From NCBI GenBank assembly GCA_035638075.1, contig DASRAU010000004.1, forward strand, positions 117,147-181,146: a DNA stretch of 64,000 nucleotides. The letters run 5' to 3'. The stretch's first letter is position 1, and the number at the start of each line of letters is the position of its first letter. Shown in pieces: positions 26,495 to 35,289 of the stretch. The notes below the pieces were generated by a model. The model was given only the letters and a program-made list of their open reading frames with translations, had not been told where the DNA came from and ran no database searches. Origin of the DNA: DASRAU01 sp035638075. Its GTDB lineage: Bacteria > Acidobacteriota > Polarisedimenticolia > Gp22-AA2. A program made the translations under genes and the position numbers.

Positions 26495-27667
26495 ATGAAT
26501 CTCGAGACCATCCAGGGCAGCCTGAAGGAGCTGGGTCTCCCCGCCTGGCTCCTGTACGACTTCCACGGCAGCAACCCGATCGCGCGGCACGTCGCGGGCA
26601 TCGGGCCCGAGCGCCTGGTCACCCGGCGCTGGTTCGGCCTCGTCCCCGCCATAGGCGAGCCGGTCTGGCTGCACCACGCCATCGAAGCGCACCTGTTCGC
26701 CGACCTGCCGGGGCGGCGCATCGCCTTCGTCGGCTACCGCGAGCTCAACGAGCGCCTGCGCGAGATCCTCAAGGGGCTCGACCGCGTCGCCATGGAATAC
26801 GTCCCGCTGGGGGCGATTCCGTACGTGTCGCGCGTCGATGCCGGCACGGTCGAGATGGTGCGCGCCGCCGGCCCCAGCGTCGTTTCGAGCGCCGACCTCG
26901 TGCAGTCCTGCGAGGCGCGCTGGTCGGCCGAAGGGCTCGCCTCGCACCGCCGGGCGGCCCAGGGGCTGCGCGAGGTGCTGCAGGCGACCTTCCAGGAGGT
27001 GACCGCCCGGGTGAGCGGCGGCCAGGAGCCGACGGAGTACGCCATCCAGCAGTTCATGATGGAGCAGTTCCGGGCGCGGAAGATGTTCGCCGAGCCGCCC
27101 ATCGTGGCGGTGAACGCCCACGCCGGGAACCCGCACTACGAGCCGACCGCGAAGGGGAGCGCTCCGATCCGCCGCGGCGACCTCCTGCTGCTCGACCTGT
27201 GGTGCCGCGAGGAGAACGAGGGCTCCATCTGGGCCGACATCACCTGGATGGCCTATCTCGGCCCCAAGGTGCCGGAGAAGCAGCGCGAGGTGTGGGACAT
27301 CGTCGCCGGCGCGCGCGACGCGGCCGTGTCGTTCCTCAAGGAGACGGTGGCGCGCGGCAAGCCGGTTCACGGGTCGGAGGTGGACGAGGTGACCCGCGAC
27401 CACATCCGCCAGCGCGGCTACGCCGAACGCTTCCTGCACCGCACCGGCCACAGCATCGGCTTCGAGGTGCACGGCAACGGCTGCAACATCGACGCGCTCG
27501 AGACCATCGACGACCGGCGCCTCATCCCGCGCACCGGCTTCTCCATCGAGCCCGGCATCTACCTGGCCGACTTCGGCATCCGCAGCGAGATCGACGTCTA
27601 CATGGACGAGCGCTCGGTCGAAGTCACCACCGTCGTCCAGGACCAGATCGTTCCCCTGCTCGGCTGA
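26495..27667 (+). CDS. M24-family Xaa-Pro peptidase
   Basis: A 390-residue cytoplasmic metallopeptidase that removes or cleaves next to proline. The creatinase-like N-domain (about 1-160) is followed by the pita-bread domain with the five metal ligands in context: LLLLDLWCREE and IWADITWM (first Asp pair), RTGHSIGFEVHG (His), FSIEPGIY (Glu) and IRSEIDVYM (Glu). The first Asp sits in DLWC rather than the usual D-x-G. The ATG at 26495 is preceded by TACGCT eight bases upstream and has no Shine-Dalgarno sequence, which fits a nearly leaderless message. It stands alone after the beta-helix gene. Confidence 0.85.
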   Translation: MNLETIQGSLKELGLPAWLLYDFHGSNPIARHVAGIGPERLVTRRWFGLVPAIGEPVWLHHAIEAHLFADLPGRRIAFVGYRELNERLREILKGLDRVAMEYVPLGAIPYVSRVDAGTVEMVRAAGPSVVSSADLVQSCEARWSAEGLASHRRAAQGLREVLQATFQEVTARVSGGQEPTEYAIQQFMMEQFRARKMFAEPPIVAVNAHAGNPHYEPTAKGSAPIRRGDLLLLDLWCREENEGSIWADITWMAYLGPKVPEKQREVWDIVAGARDAAVSFLKETVARGKPVHGSEVDEVTRDHIRQRGYAERFLHRTGHSIGFEVHGNGCNIDALETIDDRRLIPRTGFSIEPGIYLADFGIRSEIDVYMDERSVEVTTVVQDQIVPLLG

Positions 27668-27781
27668 CCCCGGGTTTTCATCGCCCGATTCATTGACACG
27701 GCGGCCGTTTCGCCGTACGGTCCCGACCACGCTCTGTCTTTCGGCTTGGCGGGGGCCAGGCTCGCGAGAGGGGCGTCGGAG

Positions 27782-27916
27782 ATGCGTTCCCGCCTCGTCG
27801 TTCGGGTCGCAGTGCCGGTCTGCCTGTTCCTGCTCCTCTCTTCTGACGGCCGGGCGGCCGCGCGCGCGGGAAGTCCGTTGTTCTCCGAACGAGCTACCGC
27901 GCAGCGGTCACGGTGA
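27782..27916 (+). pseudogene. Orphan signal-peptide stub
   Basis: A 44-codon frame from the ATG at 27782 encodes a good Sec signal (RSRLVVRVAVPVCLFLLLSS then RAAARA) but stops after only 15 further residues. GAGAGGGGCG precedes the ATG. The drop in GC content begins near its 3' end, at about 27877, so it looks like the 5' remnant of a secreted-protein gene cut by insertion or deletion when the low-GC segment arrived. A functional micropeptide is the alternative. Confidence 0.4.
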
Positions 27917-27944
27917 TTCGAAACCGAGTGCGAGGGAGGGCGTA

Positions 27945-28898
27945 ATGAACGCTCTTATCAGGTTCGCAGGCTGGGTTGGTTTTCTATCCGTTCTAGTGAT
28001 GACTGAATCCTCCCTAACAGAGATTCGGGCTGATGATTCCAAGCCATGTCCTGGGCCCTCCGGCTTGAGTCTTGTGGCGACGGCAGGAAAGCCGACCTAC
28101 ACCCTGTACGAACCGGTCATGTTGACCTACACCGTGAGAAACAGGATGGACTGCCGAGTTGAGACCGGCCTCTATATCGAATGGGGACGTGGCATTCAAA
28201 TCGTCATCGAAGACCGCGGGAAACAGATCCCTTTCAACGACGGAATGTCATCGTCGTCGATCATCGTCAGGAACAGGGCGTTGGAACCGGGTGATGCCGA
28301 CACCGGGGAACGAATCCTGTTCTATAACGATGCCGCTCGGCAGCTTGCCTTTCCGCGACCTGGACAGTACAGGATACTTGTCCGTGCACACGTTTGGAAC
28401 AATCCGGACCCAGTCTTGATTGAGAGCAATCCGGTCGTCGTCACGATTAGAGATGTCCGTGACCAGGAGCGAAAGGCGATCGATTCGCTCGGATCGATCG
28501 ACGCATTGACCACGCTCTTTCGCGATGGCGTCAAGCGGTTCTGCGCGGAGCGCTCTGCTGAAGGATGCGGTGATGACCTGCGTGCGTTTCTGAGGAGACA
28601 TCCCGATTCGGCTTACGCACCGGTGGTGACGTTCTATCTCGGAATTTCAATCGGGGAGGGTGTTCTCCCAATCGGAGCGGACGGGGACGATGCGTCCACG
28701 GTTCTAAATCGCTTCCTGGAGAGGTGGCCAGGTCATCCATTCGAGTCGTTGGTCATGAGAACGATGGTCGAGGAAAGTCAGCGTGCTGGGAGACGCGAAG
28801 AGGCCATGGAACGCCTGCATCAACTCGAGGGAAAGTACCCTGAGCACGTGAGCGAACTTCGGGAGCTCCGGAGCAAAGTCGAACGCACTGGTCAGTAG
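27945..28898 (+). CDS. Hypothetical secreted protein in a low-GC island
   Basis: A 317-residue protein with a signal-like N-terminus (ALIRFAGWVGFLSVLVM). Residues about 45-175 look like an Ig-like beta-sandwich (YTLYEPVMLTYTVRN, FPRPGQYRILVRAHVW). The C-terminal third is helical and TPR-like (DLRAFLRRHPDSAYAPV, LNRFLERWPGHPFESLV, EEAMERLHQLEGKYP). GAGGGAGGG precedes the ATG. Two sampled lines are 55-57% GC, against about 68-72% nearby, and codon third positions are often A or T, so recent transfer is likely. The gene abuts the convergent gene with no spacer. No family recognised. Confidence 0.7.
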   Translation: MNALIRFAGWVGFLSVLVMTESSLTEIRADDSKPCPGPSGLSLVATAGKPTYTLYEPVMLTYTVRNRMDCRVETGLYIEWGRGIQIVIEDRGKQIPFNDGMSSSSIIVRNRALEPGDADTGERILFYNDAARQLAFPRPGQYRILVRAHVWNNPDPVLIESNPVVVTIRDVRDQERKAIDSLGSIDALTTLFRDGVKRFCAERSAEGCGDDLRAFLRRHPDSAYAPVVTFYLGISIGEGVLPIGADGDDASTVLNRFLERWPGHPFESLVMRTMVEESQRAGRREEAMERLHQLEGKYPEHVSELRELRSKVERTGQ

Positions 28899-29372
28899 CT
28901 AGCGGAACCCGCGGTAGCCCTGCTCCATGCGGGCGACGACGACGGCGATCTGGTCGACGCTCGGGTAGTCCAGAACCATCTGGCGCACGAGTTCTTCACC
29001 CCAGCGGGGGTGCGTCGACAGGACCAGGCGCACCAGGAGTTCGCGCTCGGGCTCGCCGGGATGGCGCCGGCACAGGTCGTCGAATGCGCGGCGCATGGCG
29101 TGGCGCCGCAGCGCCGCGCTGCGGGCGACCACCCGCCACCCGAGGCCCAGGACGAAAACGCCGACCGCCAGGGCGGCCGCCGCCGGCGAGACGGAGGCCA
29201 GCAGGAGCAGCCCCCACGCGAACAGTCCCCAGCGCAGGAGCACCAGGAGCAAGTCGAAGCCGCGCCAGCGCGCCAGGGTATGACGCTCGAACCACGGGCG
29301 CTCCCGGATGTGCGTCGCGACCAGCCAGACGACGAACGCCGCGACGCAGAGCACCGCCCCGGTCAGTGCCAT
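28899..29372 (-). CDS. Small membrane protein downstream of hpnE
   Basis: A 157-residue protein with two or three membrane segments (LTGAVLCVAAFVVWLV and WGLFAWGLLLLASV through ALAVGVFVLGLGW), then a soluble helical domain (RRAFDDLCRRHPGEPERELLVRLVL). The chosen ATG overlaps the hpnE stop as TGATG. A frame start 45 bases further up would run into hpnE. The coupling suggests a role with squalene or hopanoid synthesis at the inner membrane, but no family was recognised. Its stop abuts the stop of the convergent low-GC gene. Confidence 0.6.
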   Translation of the reverse strand: MALTGAVLCVAAFVVWLVATHIRERPWFERHTLARWRGFDLLLVLLRWGLFAWGLLLLASVSPAAAALAVGVFVLGLGWRVVARSAALRRHAMRRAFDDLCRRHPGEPERELLVRLVLSTHPRWGEELVRQMVLDYPSVDQIAVVVARMEQGYRGFR

Positions 29373-30736
29373 CAGTGGCGCGCTGCGGCGCGGGCGGCGG
29401 CGTGGCCGGAAAGACACGCACTCTCGACCGTCGCCGGGATGCCCGTGTCGATCCAGTCGCCGGCGAGGTAGAAGCGTTCGAGCGGCGTGGCGGTCGTCGG
29501 GCGGAGCGCCGCGGTCCCCGGCACGAGCGATACCGTCGCGCTCTTCTCCTTGATGACCAGGTCGTGGCGCGGCGCCAGGCGGGCCGTGGCTGGGACGTAG
29601 CGCCGCAGCTCTTCGAGCGCCTGGCGCACCAACGTCTCTTTCGCGCGGTCCGCCTCGCCCGAGGCCGCGCTCCTGACGAGCGTGACCACGTGCAGGCCGC
29701 CGTGCGCCGCGGCCTCACCCTTTTCGGCCGACGGGGGCGGGCGGACGCCGTCGCGCATGAACACCCACTGCCAGAAGCCGCCGAGCAGCGCCGCGTACGG
29801 GCGCTCGACGATCGGCGCCCCGAACCACAGGTACACGGAGAGGATCGCCGAGTCGCGCAGCTCTCCCACCCGCGCGAAGAAGCGGTCCGCGGCGAGCGCC
29901 GGCGGCAGCAGCTCGAGCAACGCCTTCGGCGGGACGGCGGCGATGACCGCTCCGGCTTCGATGCGCTCCCCGCCGGCGAGCAGCACCCCGGAGCAGCGCG
30001 TCCCCGACTCGAGCAGCCGCTGCACCTGGGCCCTCGGACGCACCTCGCACCCGCGGGCGCGCAGATAGTGGGTGCCGGGCTCGACATAGAGATCGCTCAG
30101 GCCGACGCGCGGCGCCCCGAGCGCGATGCCGCGCGGACCGCTGAAGAAGGCGTGCCGCAGCGCCGCCGCGAAGCCCGACGCGGCGGCCCGCTCGGGCGCT
30201 TCGTTGAGCGCCGCGATCGCGAGGGGATCCCACAGTCGCTGCCGCGCGGCCGGTGACTGCTCGAGGCGCGCCAGCCACTGCGCCACCGTCATTTCCTCGA
30301 GGGCGGGGTCGTCGCGTCGCGCGGCGATCGGCACCCGGGCGGCGGCGAGTCGCTCGCCGAACGCCAGGCCGTTGAAGCGCAGCAGCCCGGTCAGCGCCCC
30401 GACGCGCCCCGCCCCTGCGCGCAGGACCGTCGCCCGTCCGCCCGGATCCAGATAGGGAACCTCCAGCCCGTTCCCCCACGCCACCCGGTCGCTCGCACCG
30501 ATGCGCCCGAGGAAACGCAGCATCTCGGCGTAGCACCCCATCAGCAGGTGCTGCCCGTTGTCGATGATGCTGCCGGTGTCGGGGTCGATGAAGGAACGCG
30601 CCCGCCCGCCGAGGTGCGGCCGCGATTCGAGGAGAAGCGCCCTTCCCCCCGCCTCGGCGACCGCGGTCGCGGCCGAAAGCCCGGCGAAACCGCCCCCCAC
30701 GACGACGACGTCGGGCGCCCCTCCGCGCGCCGTCAT
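29372..30736 (-). CDS. hpnE: Hydroxysqualene dehydroxylase HpnE
   Basis: A 454-residue FAD-dependent amine-oxidase-fold enzyme that reduces hydroxysqualene to squalene, the third step of the HpnCDE route. The N-terminal dinucleotide fold reads VVVVGGGFAGLSAA, then LLLESRPHLGGRARSF and DNGQHLLMGCY. LWDPLAIAALNE is characteristic of HpnE, and the C-terminal FAD contact is FYLAGDWIDTGIPATVESA. It follows hpnD by 10 bp and is coupled through TGATG to a small membrane-protein gene. Function rests on motif plus operon order. Confidence 0.9.
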   Translation of the reverse strand: MTARGGAPDVVVVGGGFAGLSAATAVAEAGGRALLLESRPHLGGRARSFIDPDTGSIIDNGQHLLMGCYAEMLRFLGRIGASDRVAWGNGLEVPYLDPGGRATVLRAGAGRVGALTGLLRFNGLAFGERLAAARVPIAARRDDPALEEMTVAQWLARLEQSPAARQRLWDPLAIAALNEAPERAAASGFAAALRHAFFSGPRGIALGAPRVGLSDLYVEPGTHYLRARGCEVRPRAQVQRLLESGTRCSGVLLAGGERIEAGAVIAAVPPKALLELLPPALAADRFFARVGELRDSAILSVYLWFGAPIVERPYAALLGGFWQWVFMRDGVRPPPSAEKGEAAAHGGLHVVTLVRSAASGEADRAKETLVRQALEELRRYVPATARLAPRHDLVIKEKSATVSLVPGTAALRPTTATPLERFYLAGDWIDTGIPATVESACLSGHAAARAAARH

Positions 30737-30746
30737 GCGAGCCCGC

Positions 30747-31640
30747 TCAGGCGCCGACGCGCCCGGTCACCCAGGCGGCGAGGGTCAGGCGGACCTGCGT
30801 GAGGCGCGGCACCGCGACGCGCCGCTCGAAGACCGGGAAGCGCTCGTCGCGCATGCGGCGCAGGAGACGCCGGTAGATCGCCCCCATCACCTCGGCCGGC
30901 AGCAGGGCGCGCCGGTCGCTGTCCGGCAGCGCCGCCGCGGCCGCCTCGAAATGCCGGTCGGCGCGGTCGGCCTGGTAGCGCATCAGCGCCAGGAAGGCCG
31001 TCGAGCGATCGCCGCGCAGGAGCGCCTGCTCGTGGTAGCCGAAGTGCTCCATTTCGTCCTGCGGGAGATAGATGCGCCCGCGCGCAGCGTCCCCCTTCAG
31101 GTCGCGCAGGATGTTGGTGAGCTGCAGCGCGAGACCGAGATCGGTGGCATAGTCGCGGCTCTTCGGGTGCGTCGCGCCGAAGATGGGCAGGCAGACGAGA
31201 CCGACGGCCGAGGCGACGCGCACGCAGTAGCCGCGCAGCTCGGCGAAATCGGCGTAGCGCCTCTTGTGCAGGTCCATCTCGACCCCTTCGAGGATCGCCT
31301 CGAACGGCTCGCGCGGGATGCGGAAGCGGCGGATGTGCTCCTGCAATCCGCGCGTCACCGGCAGCGTCGGCGCGCCGTCGTAGCAGCGCACCAGCTCGTC
31401 CCGGAAAAGATAGAGGCCGGCCTGCGCGTCGCGGCTCGACGCGGCCTCGTCCGCCAGGTCGTCCACGACGCGGCAGAAGCCGTAGACCGCCTCGATGGCG
31501 CGCCGGCGCTCGCGCGGCAGGAGCGTGAACGAATAGTGGAAGGACGACCCGGTGCTGCCGGGCGCGTCGCCGCGCGCCGCCGAGCGCTGCGTCAGGATCG
31601 ACACGCGCTTCCCAGACCGGCCGGCGGCCTCGCTTTCCAT
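30747..31640 (-). CDS. hpnD: Presqualene diphosphate synthase HpnD
   Basis: A 297-residue trans-isoprenyl diphosphate synthase of the squalene/phytoene synthase fold, joining two farnesyl diphosphates into presqualene diphosphate. The two Asp-rich metal sites are present: VVDDLADE near residue 60 and QLTNILRDLKGDAARGRIYLP near 175-195, with YCVRVASAVGLV between them. The ATG at 31640 follows hpnC by 26 bp; an in-frame GTG four codons upstream is possible. Second gene of hpnC-hpnD-hpnE. Confidence 0.92.
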   Translation of the reverse strand: MESEAAGRSGKRVSILTQRSAARGDAPGSTGSSFHYSFTLLPRERRRAIEAVYGFCRVVDDLADEAASSRDAQAGLYLFRDELVRCYDGAPTLPVTRGLQEHIRRFRIPREPFEAILEGVEMDLHKRRYADFAELRGYCVRVASAVGLVCLPIFGATHPKSRDYATDLGLALQLTNILRDLKGDAARGRIYLPQDEMEHFGYHEQALLRGDRSTAFLALMRYQADRADRHFEAAAAALPDSDRRALLPAEVMGAIYRRLLRRMRDERFPVFERRVAVPRLTQVRLTLAAWVTGRVGA

Positions 31641-31666
31641 GCTTTCACCCACGGGGTTCCATCCCT

Positions 31667-32560
31667 TCACCCGCGCCAGGTCGCGGCGCGGGCCGCGAGG
31701 AGGGGCGCGTCGGCATAGCCGAGACGCGGCGGCCGCGCCAGCACGTCGCCGCCGGCCGCCTCGATCTTCTCGAGGATGCGCATGCCGCCGAGCCAGGTGA
31801 GCCGGAGCTGCCAGCCCAGCCGTCCGCCCGCCCGCCGCGGCAGACTGCGGGCCGCTCCGAACGAGTCGCGGGCGCGCCCGACCAGCTCCTGCATCAGCGC
31901 GCCGAACGCCTTGCCGGCGCGCGGCGCGTCGAGGTCGCTCTCCACGACACCGTGCCGGCGCATCGCCTCGCGCGGGATGTAGACGCGGCCGCGGCGGCGA
32001 TCCTCGCGCACGTCCTGCCAGTGGTTCGCGAGCTGCAGCCCGGTGCACAGCGCGTCCGAGAGGGGCAGCAGCCCGGGGTCGTCCTTCTCGAACAGGTGCA
32101 GCATCAGCCGGCCGACCGGGTCGGCGGAGAGCCGGCAGTAGTCGCGCAGCTCGTCCCACGTCTCGTAGGACGTCTTCGTGACGTCCTGCCGGAAGGCCGC
32201 GAGCAGGTCGAGGAACGGCCGAATCGGCAGCCGGCGCTGCTCCACCGCCTGCGCCAGCGCGACGAAGACCGGGTGCTCGGCGCGGGAGGCGAACGCCGAC
32301 CGCAGCATCCGCTCCCAGGCATCGAGCAGCGCCAGCCGCCTCCCCTCGTGCTTGGGCTCGTCGGCGAAATCGTCGGCCGTGCGGGCGAAGGCGTAGATCG
32401 CCCGCACGGCCGGCCGCAGCTCGCGCGGCACCAGGAACGACGCCACCGGGAAGTTCTCGTAGTGGCCGCGGGTCAGCCGTGCGCAGTAGTCCTCGGCCGC
32501 GGCCGCGGCGTCCGCTCCCCTGCCGGGATCGTCGGGCGCCGCAAGGGATGTCGTCGGCAT
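31667..32560 (-). CDS. hpnC: Hydroxysqualene synthase HpnC
   Basis: A 297-residue paralogue of HpnD that turns presqualene diphosphate into hydroxysqualene. Metal sites are ARTADDFADEP near residue 62 and GLQLANHWQDVREDRRRGRVYIP near residue 175. HYENFPVASFLVPRELRP at the N-terminus is typical of HpnC. It is the first gene of the operon. TATCCT ends six bases before the ATG with no Shine-Dalgarno sequence, so translation may be leaderless. Squalene could go to hopanoids or sterols; no cyclase is present in the window. Confidence 0.92.
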   Translation of the reverse strand: MPTTSLAAPDDPGRGADAAAAAEDYCARLTRGHYENFPVASFLVPRELRPAVRAIYAFARTADDFADEPKHEGRRLALLDAWERMLRSAFASRAEHPVFVALAQAVEQRRLPIRPFLDLLAAFRQDVTKTSYETWDELRDYCRLSADPVGRLMLHLFEKDDPGLLPLSDALCTGLQLANHWQDVREDRRRGRVYIPREAMRRHGVVESDLDAPRAGKAFGALMQELVGRARDSFGAARSLPRRAGGRLGWQLRLTWLGGMRILEKIEAAGGDVLARPPRLGYADAPLLAARAATWRG

Positions 32561-32566
32561 GGCGGG

Positions 32567-32572
32567 AGGATA
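32567..32572 (-). promoter_or_regulatory. -10 box of hpnCDE, leaderless spacing
   Basis: TATCCT on the minus strand is six bases from the hpnC ATG at 32560, placing the transcript start at or beside the ATG. Confidence 0.45.
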
Positions 32573-32591
32573 GCACTCCGGTTTGCGATGC

Positions 32592-32597
32592 TATAGT
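32592..32597 (+). promoter_or_regulatory. -10 box of the aldehyde dehydrogenase gene
   Basis: TATAGT on the plus strand lies 20 bp from the divergent hpnC -10 box. It would give a leader of about 22 bases containing CCGGAG ahead of the ATG at 32626. Confidence 0.45.
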
Positions 32598-32625
32598 CGC
32601 CGGGAGCCCGGAGCGCGGATTCCAC

Positions 32626-34053
32626 ATGGCGGACGTCAGGCCTCTCTTCATCGACGGGAAATGGGTCACGACCGGCCGCGACATGCCGGTGAACAGCCCC
32701 TGGGACGGCCGCGAGGTGGCCCGCGTCGCGGTCGGGGCGGCGGAACACCTTGAAGCCGCGACCCAGGCCGCCGTCCGCGCCTTCGAAGAGACCCGCCGCC
32801 TGTCGCGCCGCCAGCGCTCCGACATCCTCCACAGCGTCGCCGCCTCTTTGGGCCGGCGCAAGGAGGAGATCGCGCTGACCATGACCGACGAGATGGGCAA
32901 GCCGCTCATGAACTCGCGGGCGGAGGTCGATCGGGCGGTCACCACCTTCACCCTGGCGGCCGAAGAGGCGAAGCGCTGGACCGGCGAGATCGTCCCGGTG
33001 GACATCGAGCCGCACACCAGGGGCTTTCACGCCCAGACGATGATGGTGCCCATCGGCCCCATCGCCGCCATCTCCCCGTTCAACTTCCCGCTCAACCTCG
33101 TGGCGCACAAGCTGGCGCCGGCCATCGCGGTCGGATCGACGATGGTCCTGAAGCCGGCGCGGCAGACGCCGCTCGAGGCGCTGGCGCTCGCGAAGGCGGT
33201 CGAGGAGGCCGGGGCCCCGGCCGGCACCTTCAACGTCGTCAACTGCGAGCCCGAGGTGGGCGAGAAGCTCTCCACCGACGAGCGCTTCCCCATGCTCACC
33301 TTCACCGGCAGCGTCGGCGTCGGCTGGCGCCTCAAGAAGCTCGCCTGGAAGAAGCGCGTCACGCTCGAGCTGGGAGGCAACGCCGCCTGCATCGTGCACG
33401 AGGACGCCGACCTCGACTACGCCGTCGCCAAGTGCCTCGCCGGCGGCTTCGGGCAGGCCGGCCAGTCGTGCATCTCGGTGCAGCGGATTCTCCTGCACGA
33501 GCCGATCGCCGAGGCCTTCCAGCAGCGCTTCCTCGAGGGCGTGGCGAAGATGAAGGTCGGCGACCCGCGTGACCCGCAGACGGTGGTCGGCCCGGTCATC
33601 GACCGTGGCGCCGCCGACCGTCTGGAGACCTGGATCGCCGAAGCCGCCAAGGGCGGGGCGCGCATCCTGGCCGGCGGGCGCCGCGAGGGCAATGTCATCC
33701 CGCCGACCGTCATCTCCGAAGCCTCTGCCGACCTCAAGGTCTCCTGCCAGGAGGTGTTCGGCCCGGTCGTCACCCTCGGTCGCTACCGCGAATTCAAGGA
33801 GGCGGTGAAGCAGGCCGACAACTCGGATTTCGGCCTGCAGGCGGGTCTCTTCACCCACGACATCCGGCTCATCCAGCACGCCGTCGAGAACCTGCACGTC
33901 GGCGGGTTGATGGTCAACGAATCCCCCACCACCCGGGTGGACAGCATGCCGTACGGGGGGGTCAAGGACTCGGGCATCGGGCGGGAGGGACCCCGCTTCT
34001 CCATGCACGAGATGTCCGAACCGAAACTGGTCCTCTACAACCTGAACCACTGA
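32626..34053 (+). CDS. NAD(P)-dependent aldehyde dehydrogenase
   Basis: A 475-residue enzyme of normal family length that oxidises an aldehyde to an acid. Rossmann and catalytic motifs are present: ISPFNFPLNLVAHKLAP, the cofactor Lys in VLKPARQTPLEA, FTGSVGVG, the general-base Glu in TLELGGNA, the nucleophile Cys in GQAGQSCISVQR, and EVFGPVVTL and PYGGVKDSGIGREG near the end. The sequence is closest in feel to the lactaldehyde/glyceraldehyde-3-phosphate/succinate-semialdehyde group. It is not clearly the BoxD type despite the box genes at 46-50 kb. A terminator-like hairpin follows directly. Confidence 0.88.
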   Translation: MADVRPLFIDGKWVTTGRDMPVNSPWDGREVARVAVGAAEHLEAATQAAVRAFEETRRLSRRQRSDILHSVAASLGRRKEEIALTMTDEMGKPLMNSRAEVDRAVTTFTLAAEEAKRWTGEIVPVDIEPHTRGFHAQTMMVPIGPIAAISPFNFPLNLVAHKLAPAIAVGSTMVLKPARQTPLEALALAKAVEEAGAPAGTFNVVNCEPEVGEKLSTDERFPMLTFTGSVGVGWRLKKLAWKKRVTLELGGNAACIVHEDADLDYAVAKCLAGGFGQAGQSCISVQRILLHEPIAEAFQQRFLEGVAKMKVGDPRDPQTVVGPVIDRGAADRLETWIAEAAKGGARILAGGRREGNVIPPTVISEASADLKVSCQEVFGPVVTLGRYREFKEAVKQADNSDFGLQAGLFTHDIRLIQHAVENLHVGGLMVNESPTTRVDSMPYGGVKDSGIGREGPRFSMHEMSEPKLVLYNLNH

Positions 34054-34054
34054 T

Positions 34055-34074
34055 CCCGAATCCGGACATTCGGG
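34055..34074 (+). terminator. Terminator-like hairpin after the aldehyde dehydrogenase gene
   Basis: CCCGAAT and ATTCGGG form a seven-bp stem around a six-base loop, two bases after the stop, followed by CCACTTTG. The T-tract is short. Confidence 0.5.
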
Positions 34075-34138
34075 CCACTTTGCAGGAACCGGCCGCCGGG
34101 GCCGCCGGTACTATGGGGACGGACCGAACAGACCCTCG

Positions 34139-34723
34139 ATGGCCGCCGAGCCGACCGACCTCGAGCTGGTCCAGGAGGTCCTGGCGGGCAGGATCGAGCA
34201 GTTCGAGATCCTGGTTCGCCGGTACCAGCGCCTGGTGGCTACCGCCGCTTTGCGCATGGGGGTTCCCCGTCAGGAGATCGAGGATGTGGCCAACGAAGTC
34301 TTCTACAAGGTCTTCCGGAGCCTGCATCGCTACGAGCCGTCGCATGCCCTGTCGACCTGGCTCTACCGGATCACCGTCAACGCCGCCCTCGATCACAAGC
34401 GCAGCCGCCGGCACGACGCCAAATCCGACGAGCTGTCTCCTTCTCTCGCCGACGAGCGGCCGACCCAGGACGAGACGGCCGATACGAGGGAGCGGGCAGC
34501 CCTGCTCCGGGAGGCGCTCGAGCGGCTCCCCGACCATTACCGGACCCCTCTCGTGCTGACCCACGTCGAAGGGCTGCCGATCGAGGAGGTCGCCAGGGCC
34601 CTCGATTTGCCGGAAGGGACGGTCAAGTCGCGCCTTTTCCGGGCGCGGGCCCAGCTGAAGGAGATCCTGCGCCGCCACTACCCCGGGCTCGTGCCGCCGG
34701 GACTCCTGGAGGCCTCGTCGTGA
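34139..34723 (+). CDS. ECF-type RNA polymerase sigma factor
   Basis: A 194-residue two-domain sigma-70-family factor. Region 2 runs from about residue 18 (FEILVRRYQRLVATAALRM, IEDVANEVFYKVFRSLHRY, LSTWLYRITVNAALDHKR) and region 4 from about 125 (LPDHYRTPLVLTHVEGLPIEEVARALDLPEGTVKSRLFRARAQLKEIL). TACTAT about 25 bases upstream of the ATG is a possible -10. Its TGA overlaps the GTG of the next gene, whose product is a plausible anti-sigma factor, and a membrane/bactofilin-like gene is coupled behind that. An envelope-stress or surface role is inferred from this context. Confidence 0.9.
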   Translation: MAAEPTDLELVQEVLAGRIEQFEILVRRYQRLVATAALRMGVPRQEIEDVANEVFYKVFRSLHRYEPSHALSTWLYRITVNAALDHKRSRRHDAKSDELSPSLADERPTQDETADTRERAALLREALERLPDHYRTPLVLTHVEGLPIEEVARALDLPEGTVKSRLFRARAQLKEILRRHYPGLVPPGLLEASS

Positions 34724-35289
34724 CCCGCCGCGGGACTGACGAAAACGACCTGGCCCTGTGGGCCGAGTCGACCCTGGCACCCCTGCGCCGCCAGAAGGCC
34801 GAGGTGGACGTCACGAGCCTGGTGATGCGCCGCATCGCTGCCACCCGGCCGCAGCCGGTCGCGTCGATTCTCCCGGTCCGCTGGCACCGGCCGGCCTGGG
34901 CGATGACGCTCCTGCTCGGCTGCGCGACCGTGGTCCTCCTGACCGCCACGGCGGTCGTCATGGTGACCAACGGCGACGAAGGCGCGCGCGCGGCCATGAC
35001 CCTGGCCGCGACCGCCGGGACGCTGATGGTCCGTGGCCTGGCGGCCGCCGGCGGCGTCATGAAGGCGCTCCTGGAAGCGGCGTTCGCCGTGGGACGCGGC
35101 GGCTGGACCGTCGTGGACGTCGCCTCCCCGATCGTGCGGGCGGCGGGCATGCTCGCCGCCTTCTGCGGGGCGCTGTCGATCGGATTGTCGGCCATCGTGG
35201 TTTCGAGGGCCCAGCGGCACGCGCCGGTCGTCGGGCGCGGCTCCTGGACCCGTGGTTCCTGGCTCCCTCTGGATGGAGGAATTTCATGA
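34720..35289 (+). CDS. Putative membrane anti-sigma factor
   Basis: A 189-residue protein starting at a GTG that overlaps the sigma-factor stop. The first 60 residues are soluble and charged (WAESTLAPLRRQKAEVDVTSLVMRRI), then come two or three membrane segments (MTLLLGCATVVLLTATAVVM, and later AGMLAAFCGALSIGLSAIVVS). A cytosolic N-terminal domain before a membrane helix, directly after an ECF sigma gene, is the usual anti-sigma layout, but no zinc-binding HxxxCxxC motif is present, so this is contextual inference. Its stop overlaps the ATG of the following gene. Confidence 0.55.
   Translation: MTRRGTDENDLALWAESTLAPLRRQKAEVDVTSLVMRRIAATRPQPVASILPVRWHRPAWAMTLLLGCATVVLLTATAVVMVTNGDEGARAAMTLAATAGTLMVRGLAAAGGVMKALLEAAFAVGRGGWTVVDVASPIVRAAGMLAAFCGALSIGLSAIVVSRAQRHAPVVGRGSWTRGSWLPLDGGIS

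Noticed and set aside
32626..34053. Calling the aldehyde dehydrogenase BoxD
   Set aside because: It is 12 kb from the box genes, lacks a BoxR-like operator and has no feature specific to the dehydroadipyl-CoA semialdehyde enzymes.
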